From contig NZ_JAZHFT010000020.1 in the NCBI RefSeq assembly GCF_036541425.1, positions 1-64,000 on the forward strand: a DNA stretch of 64,000 nucleotides, given 5' to 3'. The first letter of the stretch is position 1. Each line of letters starts with the position of its first letter. This stretch comes from Consotaella aegiceratis (lineage in GTDB: Bacteria; Pseudomonadota; Alphaproteobacteria; Rhizobiales; Rhizobiaceae). Of the stretch, positions 43,682 to 51,471 are shown piece by piece. The position numbers were made by a program, and so were the translations under genes. The notes under the pieces were generated by a model, which worked only from the letters and a program-made list of their open reading frames with translations, did no database searches and had not been told where the DNA came from.

Positions 43682-44302
43682 TCAACGGCTCAGCTCCTTC
43701 AGCCCCAGCCGAATGAGCTTTGCGGCGTCCGCCCCCTCGCCGCCGTTCTTTACTGCCGCGGCGACGGCGCCCGCCGCCTGCTCGCGCGAATAGCCGAGAT
43801 TGGCGAGCGCCGAGACCGCATCCGCGACTGGAGCCGGCGCAGCACCGTCGCCGAGATCGCGCTTCAGGCTCATCGCCGGTCCCTCGATGCCACCCGACAA
43901 GGCCGGAGCCTTATCCTTCAGCTCGGAGACGATGCGGGCCGCGACCTTCGGCCCAACGCCCGGCGCGCGCGCCACCATCGCCTTGTCCTGGAGCGCCACC
44001 GCGTTGGCCAGATCGCCGGCCGACAACGTGCCGAGGACGGCGAGCGCCACCTTGGCGCCGACGCCCTGCACGTTTTGCAACAGCCGGAACCAGCCCCGCT
44101 CGACGGCGGAGGCGAAACCGTAAAGCCGGATCATGTCCTCGCGCACATAGGTCTCGATGAACAGCGTCACCGCCTCGCCCTCGCTCGGCAGGGTCGCGAG
44201 CGTTCGTGCGCCGCAGAAGGCGACGTAGCCGACGCCGTGGACGTCGACCACCACATGGTCCTCGCCGATCTCGTCGACGGTCCCTTTCAACTTGCCGATC
44301 AT
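43682..44302 (-). CDS. ruvA: Holliday junction DNA-binding protein RuvA
   Basis: A 206-residue protein: N-terminal OB fold (MIGKLKGTVDEIGEDHVVVD), two helix-hairpin-helix motifs (LQNVQGVGAKVALAVLG and APGVGPKVAARIVSELK) that grip the junction, an acidic/Ala linker, and the C-terminal RuvB-binding domain (ALANLGYSREQAAGAVAAA). The ATG at 44300-44302 overlaps the stop of the upstream PIN toxin as ATGA; the longer frame to 44527 is inside that toxin gene and is not used. Confidence 0.97.
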   Translation of the reverse strand: MIGKLKGTVDEIGEDHVVVDVHGVGYVAFCGARTLATLPSEGEAVTLFIETYVREDMIRLYGFASAVERGWFRLLQNVQGVGAKVALAVLGTLSAGDLANAVALQDKAMVARAPGVGPKVAARIVSELKDKAPALSGGIEGPAMSLKRDLGDGAAPAPVADAVSALANLGYSREQAAGAVAAAVKNGGEGADAAKLIRLGLKELSR

Positions 44303-44715
44303 GGATGCGTGTCCGGAGAAATGATGTCCAATTCGGGGAAGTAGGAACGGTAACGCGAAGCGTCGCGCGTCAGCAAGCAATGGCCGCGGATCAGGGCGTG
44401 GGCGCCGATCAGGAAATCGGGAAGCGTGCGCTCTCTCCGCCCGCCGCGTTCGCGGTATCGCCGGTGCGCCAAGCCAGCCGGAAAGGCCGCCTCGAACGGC
44501 AACGCCTCCCGCCGTGGCCTCAGCCACGAAACCTTCTGGAGCAAAAGCTCTTCCGCAAGGCCAGGGACGGCGATCTCAGCCCAGACGACGGCGCTGATAA
44601 CGATGTCGCCACGGCCGAAGGCTTCGACAAGCGCTTCCACCGAACCTTGGGCCAGGGGCCCCGTTCCCAGAAGATCGATCAGAATATTGGAATCAACCAA
44701 CGTCGAAGTCGTCAC
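44299..44715 (-). CDS. vapC: PIN-domain toxin, VapC-type (module 2)
   Basis: A 138-residue PIN RNase with D8 (LVDSNILIDLL), E47 (VVWAEIAV) and D100 (LPDFLIGAHALI) at the expected active-site positions. The start is GTG 44713-44715, overlapping the antitoxin gene by 23 bp; the upstream part of the frame is antitoxin sequence in another frame. It ends in an ATGA overlap with ruvA. It is not closely similar to the module 1 toxin, so the two modules were probably acquired separately. Confidence 0.9.
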   Translation of the reverse strand: MTTSTLVDSNILIDLLGTGPLAQGSVEALVEAFGRGDIVISAVVWAEIAVPGLAEELLLQKVSWLRPRREALPFEAAFPAGLAHRRYRERGGRRERTLPDFLIGAHALIRGHCLLTRDASRYRSYFPELDIISPDTHP

Positions 44716-44962
44716 GCGGCCCCCGCAAACGCTCGATATAGGCGCGTCCATCCATTCCCTCGGTATCGATGGTGCCGCGCATATTGGCCAGGTGCCGTTC
44801 GATCTCCTCAGCTCCCAGCCTCCGGCCATCGCCGCCGTTGAGCTTGACGACCTGAACACCTTCGCGAGTCATGATGAAATCCACCTCGCTGCCGGGACCG
44901 ATGCCAAGGTGATCCCGAACTGCCTTGGGAATCGTGACCTGCCCCTTTTCCGTAATACGCAT
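44693..44962 (-). CDS. vapB: AbrB/SpoVT-type antitoxin (module 2)
   Basis: An 89-residue protein: DNA-binding hairpin domain MRITEKGQVTIPKAVRDHLG and IGPGSEVDFIMT, then a helical toxin-binding tail ending RGPRDDFDV. The ATG at 44960-44962 has AGGAGG eight bases upstream, which decides this start over one at 44995. The ribosome binding site lies within the spacer of a perfect palindrome. It starts 54 bp after the ruvC stop. Confidence 0.92.
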   Translation of the reverse strand: MRITEKGQVTIPKAVRDHLGIGPGSEVDFIMTREGVQVVKLNGGDGRRLGAEEIERHLANMRGTIDTEGMDGRAYIERLRGPRDDFDVG

Positions 44963-44963
44963 C

Positions 44964-44986
44964 GGTAATACCTCCTCGGTATTACC
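44964..44986. promoter_or_regulatory. Palindromic operator of TA module 2, over the ribosome binding site
   Basis: GGTAATACC (44964-44972), spacer TCCTC, GGTATTACC (44978-44986), a perfect 9-bp dyad. A further half-site (GTAATAC, 44952-44958) lies just inside the antitoxin gene. The dyad spans the Shine-Dalgarno sequence, so it could also act as an RNA hairpin on translation. Confidence 0.75.
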
Positions 44987-45016
44987 TACGATCACAACAA
45001 GAACAAGTCAAGAACA

Positions 45017-45532
45017 TCAGCCAGCGAACGCCCTGCGTGCAGCGACCGACTGGCGGTGATGGCTGTGGCAGATGGCGATCGCCAATGCATCCGCCGCGTC
45101 GTCGGTGTCGAAGGTCGCCTTGGGCATCAGCACCTTCACCATCATGTGGATCTGCTTCTTGTCGCCATGGCCGACACCGATCACCGTCTTCTTGACGGCA
45201 TTGGGAGCGTACTCGGAGACCGGCAGCCCGGCGAGCGCCGGAACCAGCATGGCGATACCCCGGGCTTGGCCTAGCTTCAGGGTCGCCGTGGCGTCCTTGT
45301 TGACGAAGGTCTGCTCCACCGCGGCCTCGTCCGGCTGCAACTCGTGAACGATCGCCGAAAGCCCGTCATGCAGCTGCCGCAGGCGCGAGGCGAGGTCCAG
45401 AGTGGCATCCGAGGTGACGGTGCCGGAACCGACGAAGCGCAGACTGTTGCCGAGCGTTTCGACCACGCCCCAACCCGTCCGCCTGAGCCCCGGATCGATG
45501 CCGATGACGCGAATGGGAGCCTCCTGCACCAT
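45017..45532 (-). CDS. ruvC: Holliday junction resolvase RuvC
   Basis: A 171-residue RNase-H-fold nuclease. RVIGIDPGLRRTGWGVVE contains the first catalytic Asp (D13); AVEQTFVNKDATATLKLGQARG carries the catalytic Glu; the last acidic pair is in FDTDDAADALAIAICH. RuvC cuts junctions symmetrically in the RuvAB complex. It heads the ruv operon; the next gene is an antitoxin and not ruvA. A LexA-like box lies 65-79 bp upstream. Confidence 0.97.
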   Translation of the reverse strand: MVQEAPIRVIGIDPGLRRTGWGVVETLGNSLRFVGSGTVTSDATLDLASRLRQLHDGLSAIVHELQPDEAAVEQTFVNKDATATLKLGQARGIAMLVPALAGLPVSEYAPNAVKKTVIGVGHGDKKQIHMMVKVLMPKATFDTDDAADALAIAICHSHHRQSVAARRAFAG

Positions 45533-45596
45533 TTCACTGATCTCCCATTCCTAGCCGAGTCGGTTCGAATCGACCAGAACAAGACAGACAAAAAGT

Positions 45597-45611
45597 GAAC
45601 ATAAGAGAAAC
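45597..45611 (-). promoter_or_regulatory. Candidate LexA (SOS) box upstream of ruvC
   Basis: On the minus strand GTTT, seven bases, GTTC: one mismatch from the alphaproteobacterial LexA direct repeat GTTC-N7-GTTC. It lies 65-79 bp before the ruvC start. ruvCAB belongs to the SOS regulon in several alphaproteobacteria. Confidence 0.4.
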
Positions 45612-45729
45612 GCGTCATGCCTTCCGCGCGATACGCCGGCGCTTTCGACTGGAAATCGATCCTGGCGAACGATCAACTGACAGTGACCTCGCCTATTCGC
45701 CCGGCGTACGCGCCCCCATCTCGGCCCCC

Positions 45730-46800
45730 ATGACCCTTGCCCGATCCCTGACCCGTCGTCGCGCACTGTCCGGCCTGCTGGCTGGCACGGCCGCACTGTA
45801 TGTCGCCCCGGGCCTTGCCCAGGAGGGCAGCCCAAGCCTTCCCCAAAACGACGCCCCCGCCGATTTCGATCAAGCGGTGGAAAGGGCTCGCGGACTTGCC
45901 CCGCTCGAAACGCTGATCGTCGCCCAGCACGGCGAGACGGTGATCGAGGAGGGCTTTCGCGGCCATTCCACGACAGCGCCGACCAATATCAAGTCCGCTT
46001 CGAAGTCGGTCATCTCGGCCTTGGTCGGCATCGCCATCGACGAGGGCGTCCTCGAAGGACCCGACCAGACGATTGCCCCGCTGCTGGCAAACGACCTGCC
46101 CGACGATCCCGATCCGAGGCTTCGAGAGATCACGATCGGCAATCTCCTATCGATGCAGGCGGGGCTGGAGCGCACGTCGGGCGGCAACTACGGGCGATGG
46201 ATCGCCAGCGCCAACTGGGTCCGCTTCGCTCTGTCGCGCCCGTTCGACGACGAGCCAGGCGGCGCGATGCTCTATTCCACCGGCAACAGCCATCTGTTGT
46301 CGGCGATCCTGTCGCGACGAAGCGGGCGCTCGACGCTGGATCTGGCGCGGGATTGGCTGCCGGAAAGCGTTCGGATCGCCGATTGGGAGCGGGATCCCCA
46401 GGGCATCTATCTCGGCGGCAACCAGATGGCGATGAGCCCGCGCTCTCTGCTGGTCTTCGGCGAGATCTACCGTCGCGGCGGCCAGGATGCCGACGGCAAC
46501 AGGATCATCCCGCGAGACTGGATCGAGAAGTCATGGAAGCCGCGCACACGCTCCCGCTTTACCGGCGTTGCTTACGGCTACGGCTGGTTTCTCGATCGGT
46601 TCGCCGGCCACGCCGTGCGCTATGGCTGGGGTTATGGCGGACAGATGATCTATGTGGTGCCGGACCTGGCGCTGACCGTCGCGATCACCTCCGACGAAAC
46701 GCATCCCTCGGGCCGTGGCGGCTATGTCCGCGAACTCCATCGACTGGTGTCCGAGGCGATCATTCCTGCCGCAGAGGCGAGGCAGGCCGAGACGCTTTGA
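45730..46800 (+). CDS. Exported serine hydrolase, class C beta-lactamase fold
   Basis: A 356-residue protein. The N-terminus has three arginines before a hydrophobic stretch (LTRRRALSGLLAGTAALY), a likely Tat signal with cleavage near GLAQ. Penicillin-binding fold motifs: S89-A-S-K92 (nucleophile Ser and Lys in IKSASKSVISALVG), YSTGN (Tyr of the YxN motif) and a late GWGYGGQMIYV in place of HTG. It is probably an esterase or peptidase acting in the periplasm, not a proven resistance enzyme. ATG at 45730; divergent from ruvC, with the intergenic region shared. Confidence 0.85.
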   Translation: MTLARSLTRRRALSGLLAGTAALYVAPGLAQEGSPSLPQNDAPADFDQAVERARGLAPLETLIVAQHGETVIEEGFRGHSTTAPTNIKSASKSVISALVGIAIDEGVLEGPDQTIAPLLANDLPDDPDPRLREITIGNLLSMQAGLERTSGGNYGRWIASANWVRFALSRPFDDEPGGAMLYSTGNSHLLSAILSRRSGRSTLDLARDWLPESVRIADWERDPQGIYLGGNQMAMSPRSLLVFGEIYRRGGQDADGNRIIPRDWIEKSWKPRTRSRFTGVAYGYGWFLDRFAGHAVRYGWGYGGQMIYVVPDLALTVAITSDETHPSGRGGYVRELHRLVSEAIIPAAEARQAETL

Positions 46801-46873
46801 TCCTTTCGGCCTTCGCCTTCACCTCGTCCGACATTGAGTGGTATCCTGCTGTCGCCACGATCGGAGCACGCGC

Positions 46874-47476
46874 ATGAGCGAAGCGATCCAGCAGCGACGG
46901 ATGACACCCGACGAGTTCTTCGTCTGGCAGGCCGAGCGGGACCGGAACTACGAGCTTGTCGACGGCTTTCCCGTCCTGACGCCGAAGGCGATGACCGGCG
47001 CATCGCTTCGGCATGACGATATCGTCGTTAATGTTTTGCGTCTGCTCGCCAATCAGCTGCGTGGAAAGCCCTGCCGGCCTCACACTGACGACATTGCCGT
47101 CCGAAATCCGAACGGCAATGTTCGCCGACCAGACATCTTGGTGGATTGCAAGCGCGGTCAGAGCCGTTCACTCGAAGCGGCTGAACCGCGAGTCCTGATC
47201 GAAGTTCTGTCACCCTCAACCATGGCATTCGACCGCTTTCGCAAGGTCGAAGAGTATAAGGAGCACGAGAGCATTGCCGTCGTGCTGTTGATCGCATCCG
47301 AGTCGGCCGAGATCATCGTTTGGCGCCGTCACGCCGAAGGCTGGCGCTCGCAGATCGTCGAAGGGCTGAGCGCGGAAATCGCGCTGCCGGAGATCGACGC
47401 GGAATTGCCGCTGGCCGAGATCTATGAGGATACCGGGATTACCGATCCGCCCCGTTCCGGAGCAAGTGCGGGCTGA
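46874..47476 (+). CDS. Uma2-family (DUF820) PD-(D/E)XK endonuclease-like protein
   Basis: A 200-residue protein with RMTPDEFFVWQAERDRNYELVDG at the start, RRPDILVDCKRG (nuclease-core Asp) and RVLIEVLSPST (Glu-x-Leu-Ser-Pro-Ser, the family hallmark), then DRFRKVEEYKEHES. Uma2 proteins are common in mobile or multi-copy families; their targets are unknown. ATG at 46874. Inserted with the serine hydrolase between ruvC and yebC. Confidence 0.85.
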   Translation: MSEAIQQRRMTPDEFFVWQAERDRNYELVDGFPVLTPKAMTGASLRHDDIVVNVLRLLANQLRGKPCRPHTDDIAVRNPNGNVRRPDILVDCKRGQSRSLEAAEPRVLIEVLSPSTMAFDRFRKVEEYKEHESIAVVLLIASESAEIIVWRRHAEGWRSQIVEGLSAEIALPEIDAELPLAEIYEDTGITDPPRSGASAG

Positions 47477-47480
47477 ACGC

Positions 47481-47508
47481 AAAACGGCGGCCGGTCGGCC
47501 GCCGCTGG
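47481..47508. terminator. Terminator between Uma2 gene and yebC
   Basis: CGGCGGCC (47485-47492), loop GGTC, GGCCGCCG (47497-47504), a perfect 8-bp stem followed on the minus strand by TTTTGC. It closes yebC and may also serve the convergent Uma2 gene. Confidence 0.7.
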
Positions 47509-47536
47509 ATCCTGTTCGCTTGAGCCGGACTTGGGA

Positions 47537-48286
47537 TCAGGCGGCCGAAAGCCGCGCCATCACTTCGTCGTCGACCTCGAAATTGGCATAGACGTTCTGC
47601 ACGTCGTCGTCGTCGTCGAGATTGGCGATCAGACGCATCACTGATTGCGCCTTCTCTTCGTCGACCGGCGTGCCAGTCTGCGGCCGCCAGATCGCCTTGA
47701 CGCTCTCGGCTTCGCCGAGCGAGGCCTCGAGCGCCTTGGCGACGTCGCCAAGGTCCTCGAAAGCCGTGATGATCGTGTGGCCGTCCTCGCTCGACTCCAC
47801 GTCGTCGGCTCCGGCCTCGATGGCCGCTTCCATCACGGCGTCGGCGTCCCCCGCGTCGACGGGGTAGACGATTTCCCCCACCCGATCGAACATGAACGAC
47901 ACCGAGCCGGTCTCGCCGAGCGAGCCGCCCGACTTGGTAAAGTAGGAGCGCACGTTGGAGGCGGTGCGGTTGCGGTTGTCGGTGAGCGCCTCGACGATCA
48001 CCGCAACGCCGCCCGGCCCGTAGCCCTCGTAGCGCACTTCCTCGTAGTTCTCGCCCTCGGCGGCCGACGCCTTCTTGATCGCCCGCTCGATGTTGTCCTT
48101 CGGCATCGACTGCGCCTTGGCGTTGTTCACCGCCAGGCGCAGGCGCGGGTTCATGTCGGGATCGGGCGTGCCGGTCTTGGCCGCCACGGTGATCTCGCGC
48201 GCCAGCTTGGAGAAGAGCTTCGAACGGGCCGCGTCCTGCCGGCCCTTGCGATGCATGATGTTCTTGAACTGTGAATGGCCAGCCAT
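47537..48286 (-). CDS. yebC: YebC/PmpR-family protein (translation/transcription regulator)
   Basis: A 249-residue protein of the TACO1/YebC family: MAGHSQFKNIMHRKGRQDAARSK is the invariant N-terminus, followed by MPKDNIERAIKKA and YEGYGPGGVAVIVEALTDNRNRT. Members have been described both as DNA-binding regulators and as factors that help ribosomes through proline stretches. ATG at 48284-48286. In most Rhizobiales it sits right before ruvC; here two inserted genes on the other strand separate them. Confidence 0.95.
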   Translation of the reverse strand: MAGHSQFKNIMHRKGRQDAARSKLFSKLAREITVAAKTGTPDPDMNPRLRLAVNNAKAQSMPKDNIERAIKKASAAEGENYEEVRYEGYGPGGVAVIVEALTDNRNRTASNVRSYFTKSGGSLGETGSVSFMFDRVGEIVYPVDAGDADAVMEAAIEAGADDVESSEDGHTIITAFEDLGDVAKALEASLGEAESVKAIWRPQTGTPVDEEKAQSVMRLIANLDDDDDVQNVYANFEVDDEVMARLSAA

Positions 48287-48507
48287 AGAGTGTCCGGTCG
48301 ATCGTGCTGAAAGTGGCCGACATATAGAAAAGACGAGGCGAAACGTCCAGAAGCGCTCGTAAACAGACCTCTTTTCATTTCGTTTGCCATTCCCGGCCAT
48401 TCGGGCTTGCGCAACTGCTGCGCGTGCCTGCTATACACCGACCGGTTGACTGTCAGTCTGTCGACCGATGCTCTAGATGCGGCAGCGACAGCCGTCGGGA
48501 GGAACCC

Positions 48508-50079
48508 ATGCTCGTCCATCGCACGATCATACTGACCGCTGCCTTCGCCTGTGCTTCGCCAGCGCTGGCACAGGACGCTTCTGCGACAAAACCAGGCACG
48601 GAAGCCGGCGCGGAAAAGCTGCGCGCTGATCTCGCCCAAGTCATCAGCCCGCAAGCGTTCGACAAGGGGTACGTCACGGTCGAGCCGGACGCCTCGGGCT
48701 ATCGCGTCACCGTCGCCATCGACACGACCTATTCCGTGGCGTCGGGTTCCGACGACGCGACGAAGCCGGCCGACGGCGCGGCGGAGCCTTTGGCCTTTAC
48801 CGCCGATGTGACGATCCCGGCCTGGTCGTTCCACATCAGTGAGCAGGCGGACGGCAATTGGCTGGTGGAGAGCAAAGATCCCATGTCGTTCAGCTATGGG
48901 CTCGCCTATGGCGGCCGCGACTCGTCGATCGACTACGACCTCGGCGCGATCGATTTCTCGGGCGTCTATTCGCCCGCCCTGGCCACCTTCCGGTCCCTGT
49001 CGGGCACCGTCGGGAAGACCGAAATGCGGCAGACGGACGTCAGCGGCGAAGTGACGGCGACGACAGGCCCTCAAACCTTCGACATGACCGCGACCGAAGC
49101 CGGCCAGGGTGCGGTCGATTTCGTCTACTCCCAGACCGTCGAGGATTTCTCCGAGCACATGGACATGGCGGTCGATCCGACCAATCCGGATCAGACCGTG
49201 CCCATCGTGCTGAAAGCAGCGAGCCTCGACGCCGAGGGCAGCGGCAAGGCGCTGAAAAGCCGAGCCGTCCTCGACGTCTACAGCTTCGTCCTCGCTCATG
49301 CTGCCAAGGAGGATCTGCAAGCCTCCCAGGACGAGTTGAAGGACAAGCTGCGCGCGCTTCTCCCGCTCTGGGATACGATGGACGGCACGTTTGCCTTCAA
49401 CGGGATGGACGTCGAGACGCCGGCCGGCCAATTCTCGGTCGACAAGGCGTATGGTCGTCTTGTCGCCGACGGCATCGAGACCGCCGGACGCTACACCTAC
49501 ACCCTCGGCGCCGAGGGTTTCGCCACCTCATCGGACCAGGTGCCGCCTTGGGCGCTCTCGCTCATACCGTCCGATCTCGAACTGGCTCTCAGTCTCGACG
49601 ACACGGATCTCGATACGCCCGTGCGATTGGCGATCGAGGATTTCGACCTGAACCGGTCGTCGCCTCTGTCGGAAGACGCCAAGGCGCAGATCGAGGCTCT
49701 GTTCCGGGACACCCCGCCGCATGTGATCATCGAACCATCGCGTATCGTCGGGCAGGACTACCGCATTTCCGTTTCCGGCGAGATCGGGTTCTCCGACGCG
49801 ACGCCGCAGGCGACGGTGGACGTCAGGGCCGAGGGGCTGGACGCCGTGATGACCAGCCTGCAGCAGGCCGGCCCGGACAATCAGCAGGCCTTCCAGGCGC
49901 TGGGCTTCGTCTCCATGGCCAAGGGGTTTGCCGAGACGCAGCAGGACGGCAGCGTGCGCTGGCTGATCGAGGCGGCGCCGGACGGATCGGTGAAACTGAA
50001 CGGCGTCATGCTCAAGGGGCCGACGGCTCCTGCAGATGCCCTGCCCGGCGAGGACGTCGAAGACCAGCTCAAGAACTGA
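48508..50079 (+). CDS. Exported protein of about 520 residues, possibly DUF2125/DUF945-like
   Basis: A 523-residue protein with a clear signal peptide (IILTAAFACASPALAQ) and GGGAGG before the ATG at 48508. The mature part alternates short acidic beta segments (VTVEPDASGYRVTVAIDTTY, WSFHISEQADGNWLVE) without cysteines, transmembrane helices or an active-site motif. This resembles alphaproteobacterial DUF2125 or the YdgA/DUF945 periplasmic proteins, but the match is by general pattern only. It is transcribed divergently from yebC. Confidence 0.7.
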   Translation: MLVHRTIILTAAFACASPALAQDASATKPGTEAGAEKLRADLAQVISPQAFDKGYVTVEPDASGYRVTVAIDTTYSVASGSDDATKPADGAAEPLAFTADVTIPAWSFHISEQADGNWLVESKDPMSFSYGLAYGGRDSSIDYDLGAIDFSGVYSPALATFRSLSGTVGKTEMRQTDVSGEVTATTGPQTFDMTATEAGQGAVDFVYSQTVEDFSEHMDMAVDPTNPDQTVPIVLKAASLDAEGSGKALKSRAVLDVYSFVLAHAAKEDLQASQDELKDKLRALLPLWDTMDGTFAFNGMDVETPAGQFSVDKAYGRLVADGIETAGRYTYTLGAEGFATSSDQVPPWALSLIPSDLELALSLDDTDLDTPVRLAIEDFDLNRSSPLSEDAKAQIEALFRDTPPHVIIEPSRIVGQDYRISVSGEIGFSDATPQATVDVRAEGLDAVMTSLQQAGPDNQQAFQALGFVSMAKGFAETQQDGSVRWLIEAAPDGSVKLNGVMLKGPTAPADALPGEDVEDQLKN

Positions 50080-50176
50080 GGTCCGCACGCTTCACTCGAA
50101 TATGAACGGCCGGCGCGCGGCGCGATGGTAGGCTTGGTGGGAATGCCTGCAGCCCCACGAACCGCGAGGCCCGCGC

Positions 50177-50995
50177 ATGGTCTACCGTTTCATCGCCCTG
50201 GTCCTGGCGCTCTTGCCGGCCGTCCCCGCTTCGGCGCAAATGGTCCCGAGCACCTGCTACGCGCTCGCCGACCGGCTTCCGCAGGCGACCTTCGCCTCCT
50301 TCGAGCCCGATCGGGACGCGGCGCCGCTGCGACTGGCAGCGTTGCAGCGTGACGAAGTCGAGATCACCTATGTGCAGCACTCGACCTATCTGATCGAAAG
50401 CGCCGGCGGCGTGCGCATCGCCACCGACTATGCGGGCGTCACCATTCCCGGCGGGCTGCCCACCATCGTCACGATGAACAAGGCGCACAGTTCGCACTAC
50501 ACGAACTTTCCCGATCCCGGCATCGATTACGTGCTACGCGGCTGGAATCCCGAGGGCGGCGCGGCGCATCACGCGCTCACCGTCGACGACGTCTACGTCC
50601 GCAACGTGCCCACCGACATCCGCAGCTTCGGCGGCGCGATGGAGCGCGACGGCAATTCGATCTTCGTCTTCGAGATCGCCGGCCTCTGCATCGGCCATCT
50701 CGGGCATCTCCACCACCGGCTCACCGACGAGGATTTTGCGGCGATCGGCCGGCTCGACATCGTCATGGTGCCGGTCGACGGATCAATGACGCTCAGTCAG
50801 GAGGGCATGGGCGAAATCGCCGAGCGCCTGCGCTCGTCGATCATCCTGCCGATGCATCGCTTCGCCGGCCCGATCCAGCGCTTCGTCGACCAGTTGCCGG
50901 ACTTTGCCGTCGAACAGCTCGGCTCCCGGAGCTTCACCGTGTCAATGCGCTCATTGCCGGACCGGCCGACCGTGATAATTCTGCAGGGTGTCTGA
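50177..50995 (+). CDS. Exported MBL-fold protein with an altered metal site
   Basis: A 272-residue protein with a signal peptide (FIALVLALLPAVPASAQ). It is related to UlaG-like (COG2220) metallo-beta-lactamase folds: VQHSTYLIESAGGVRIATDY opens the fold, and GHLGHLHHRLTDEDF is the metal-binding strand. The usual HxHxDH reads MNKAHSSHYTN, so the first His and the Asp are missing. A related group with the NxAHSxHYT pattern seems to exist, so this may be a family trait. Function unknown. GAGG precedes the ATG. Confidence 0.78.
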   Translation: MVYRFIALVLALLPAVPASAQMVPSTCYALADRLPQATFASFEPDRDAAPLRLAALQRDEVEITYVQHSTYLIESAGGVRIATDYAGVTIPGGLPTIVTMNKAHSSHYTNFPDPGIDYVLRGWNPEGGAAHHALTVDDVYVRNVPTDIRSFGGAMERDGNSIFVFEIAGLCIGHLGHLHHRLTDEDFAAIGRLDIVMVPVDGSMTLSQEGMGEIAERLRSSIILPMHRFAGPIQRFVDQLPDFAVEQLGSRSFTVSMRSLPDRPTVIILQGV

Positions 50996-51058
50996 CGGCA
51001 TCGCCGCAGGGGCCCGGCCCGGTGCCTGTCGAGACCTCTTGGCCTCGTGGAGGGTCCG

Positions 51059-51433
51059 ATGCTCGATCACGTCGGTTTTGCAGTCAAGGATTTCGCCCGA
51101 GCCAGGGCATTCTATGAGGCGGCGCTGGCGCCACTCGGCATGACCGTCGTGATGGACGGCGACGAGGCCGGCGGCTTTGCCGGTTTCGGCAAGGACGGCA
51201 AGCCATGGTTCTGGATCGGCAACGGGCCGATGCCGGCAACGGCGGTCCATGTCGCCTTCAGCGCGCCGGACAGGGCCGCGGTCGATGCCTTCCACGCCGC
51301 GGCGCTCGAAGCGGGCGGCCGTGACAACGGGGCGCCGGGCCTGCGTCCGCATTACCACTCGAACTACTATGGTGCCTTCGTCTTCGATCCAGACGGCAAC
51401 AACATCGAAGCTGTCTGCCACAAGCCGGAGTGA
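51059..51433 (+). CDS. VOC/glyoxalase-family protein
   Basis: A 124-residue single-domain vicinal-oxygen-chelate protein: MLDHVGFAVKDFARARAFYEAAL at the start and YYGAFVFDPDGNNIEAVCH at the end are the paired beta-alpha-beta modules, with His 4 and Glu near the C-terminus as likely metal ligands. It may be a lyase, dioxygenase or resistance protein; the substrate cannot be read. GGAGG stands five bases before the ATG at 51059, preferred over GTG 51047. Confidence 0.85.
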   Translation: MLDHVGFAVKDFARARAFYEAALAPLGMTVVMDGDEAGGFAGFGKDGKPWFWIGNGPMPATAVHVAFSAPDRAAVDAFHAAALEAGGRDNGAPGLRPHYHSNYYGAFVFDPDGNNIEAVCHKPE

Positions 51434-51471
51434 CATGCAGTCGGGGTGCCTGCCCGGCGGTCGCGAGCTTT

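Noticed and set aside
45541..45600. A second LexA-type arrangement using GTTC at 45564 and GAAC at 45577
   Set aside because: Spacing is inverted and ten bases, not the GTTC-N7-GTTC direct repeat.
45730..46800. Beta-lactam resistance gene
   Set aside because: It has the SxxK fold, but so do many esterases and peptidases; the third motif is not KTG or HTG, so resistance is not claimed.
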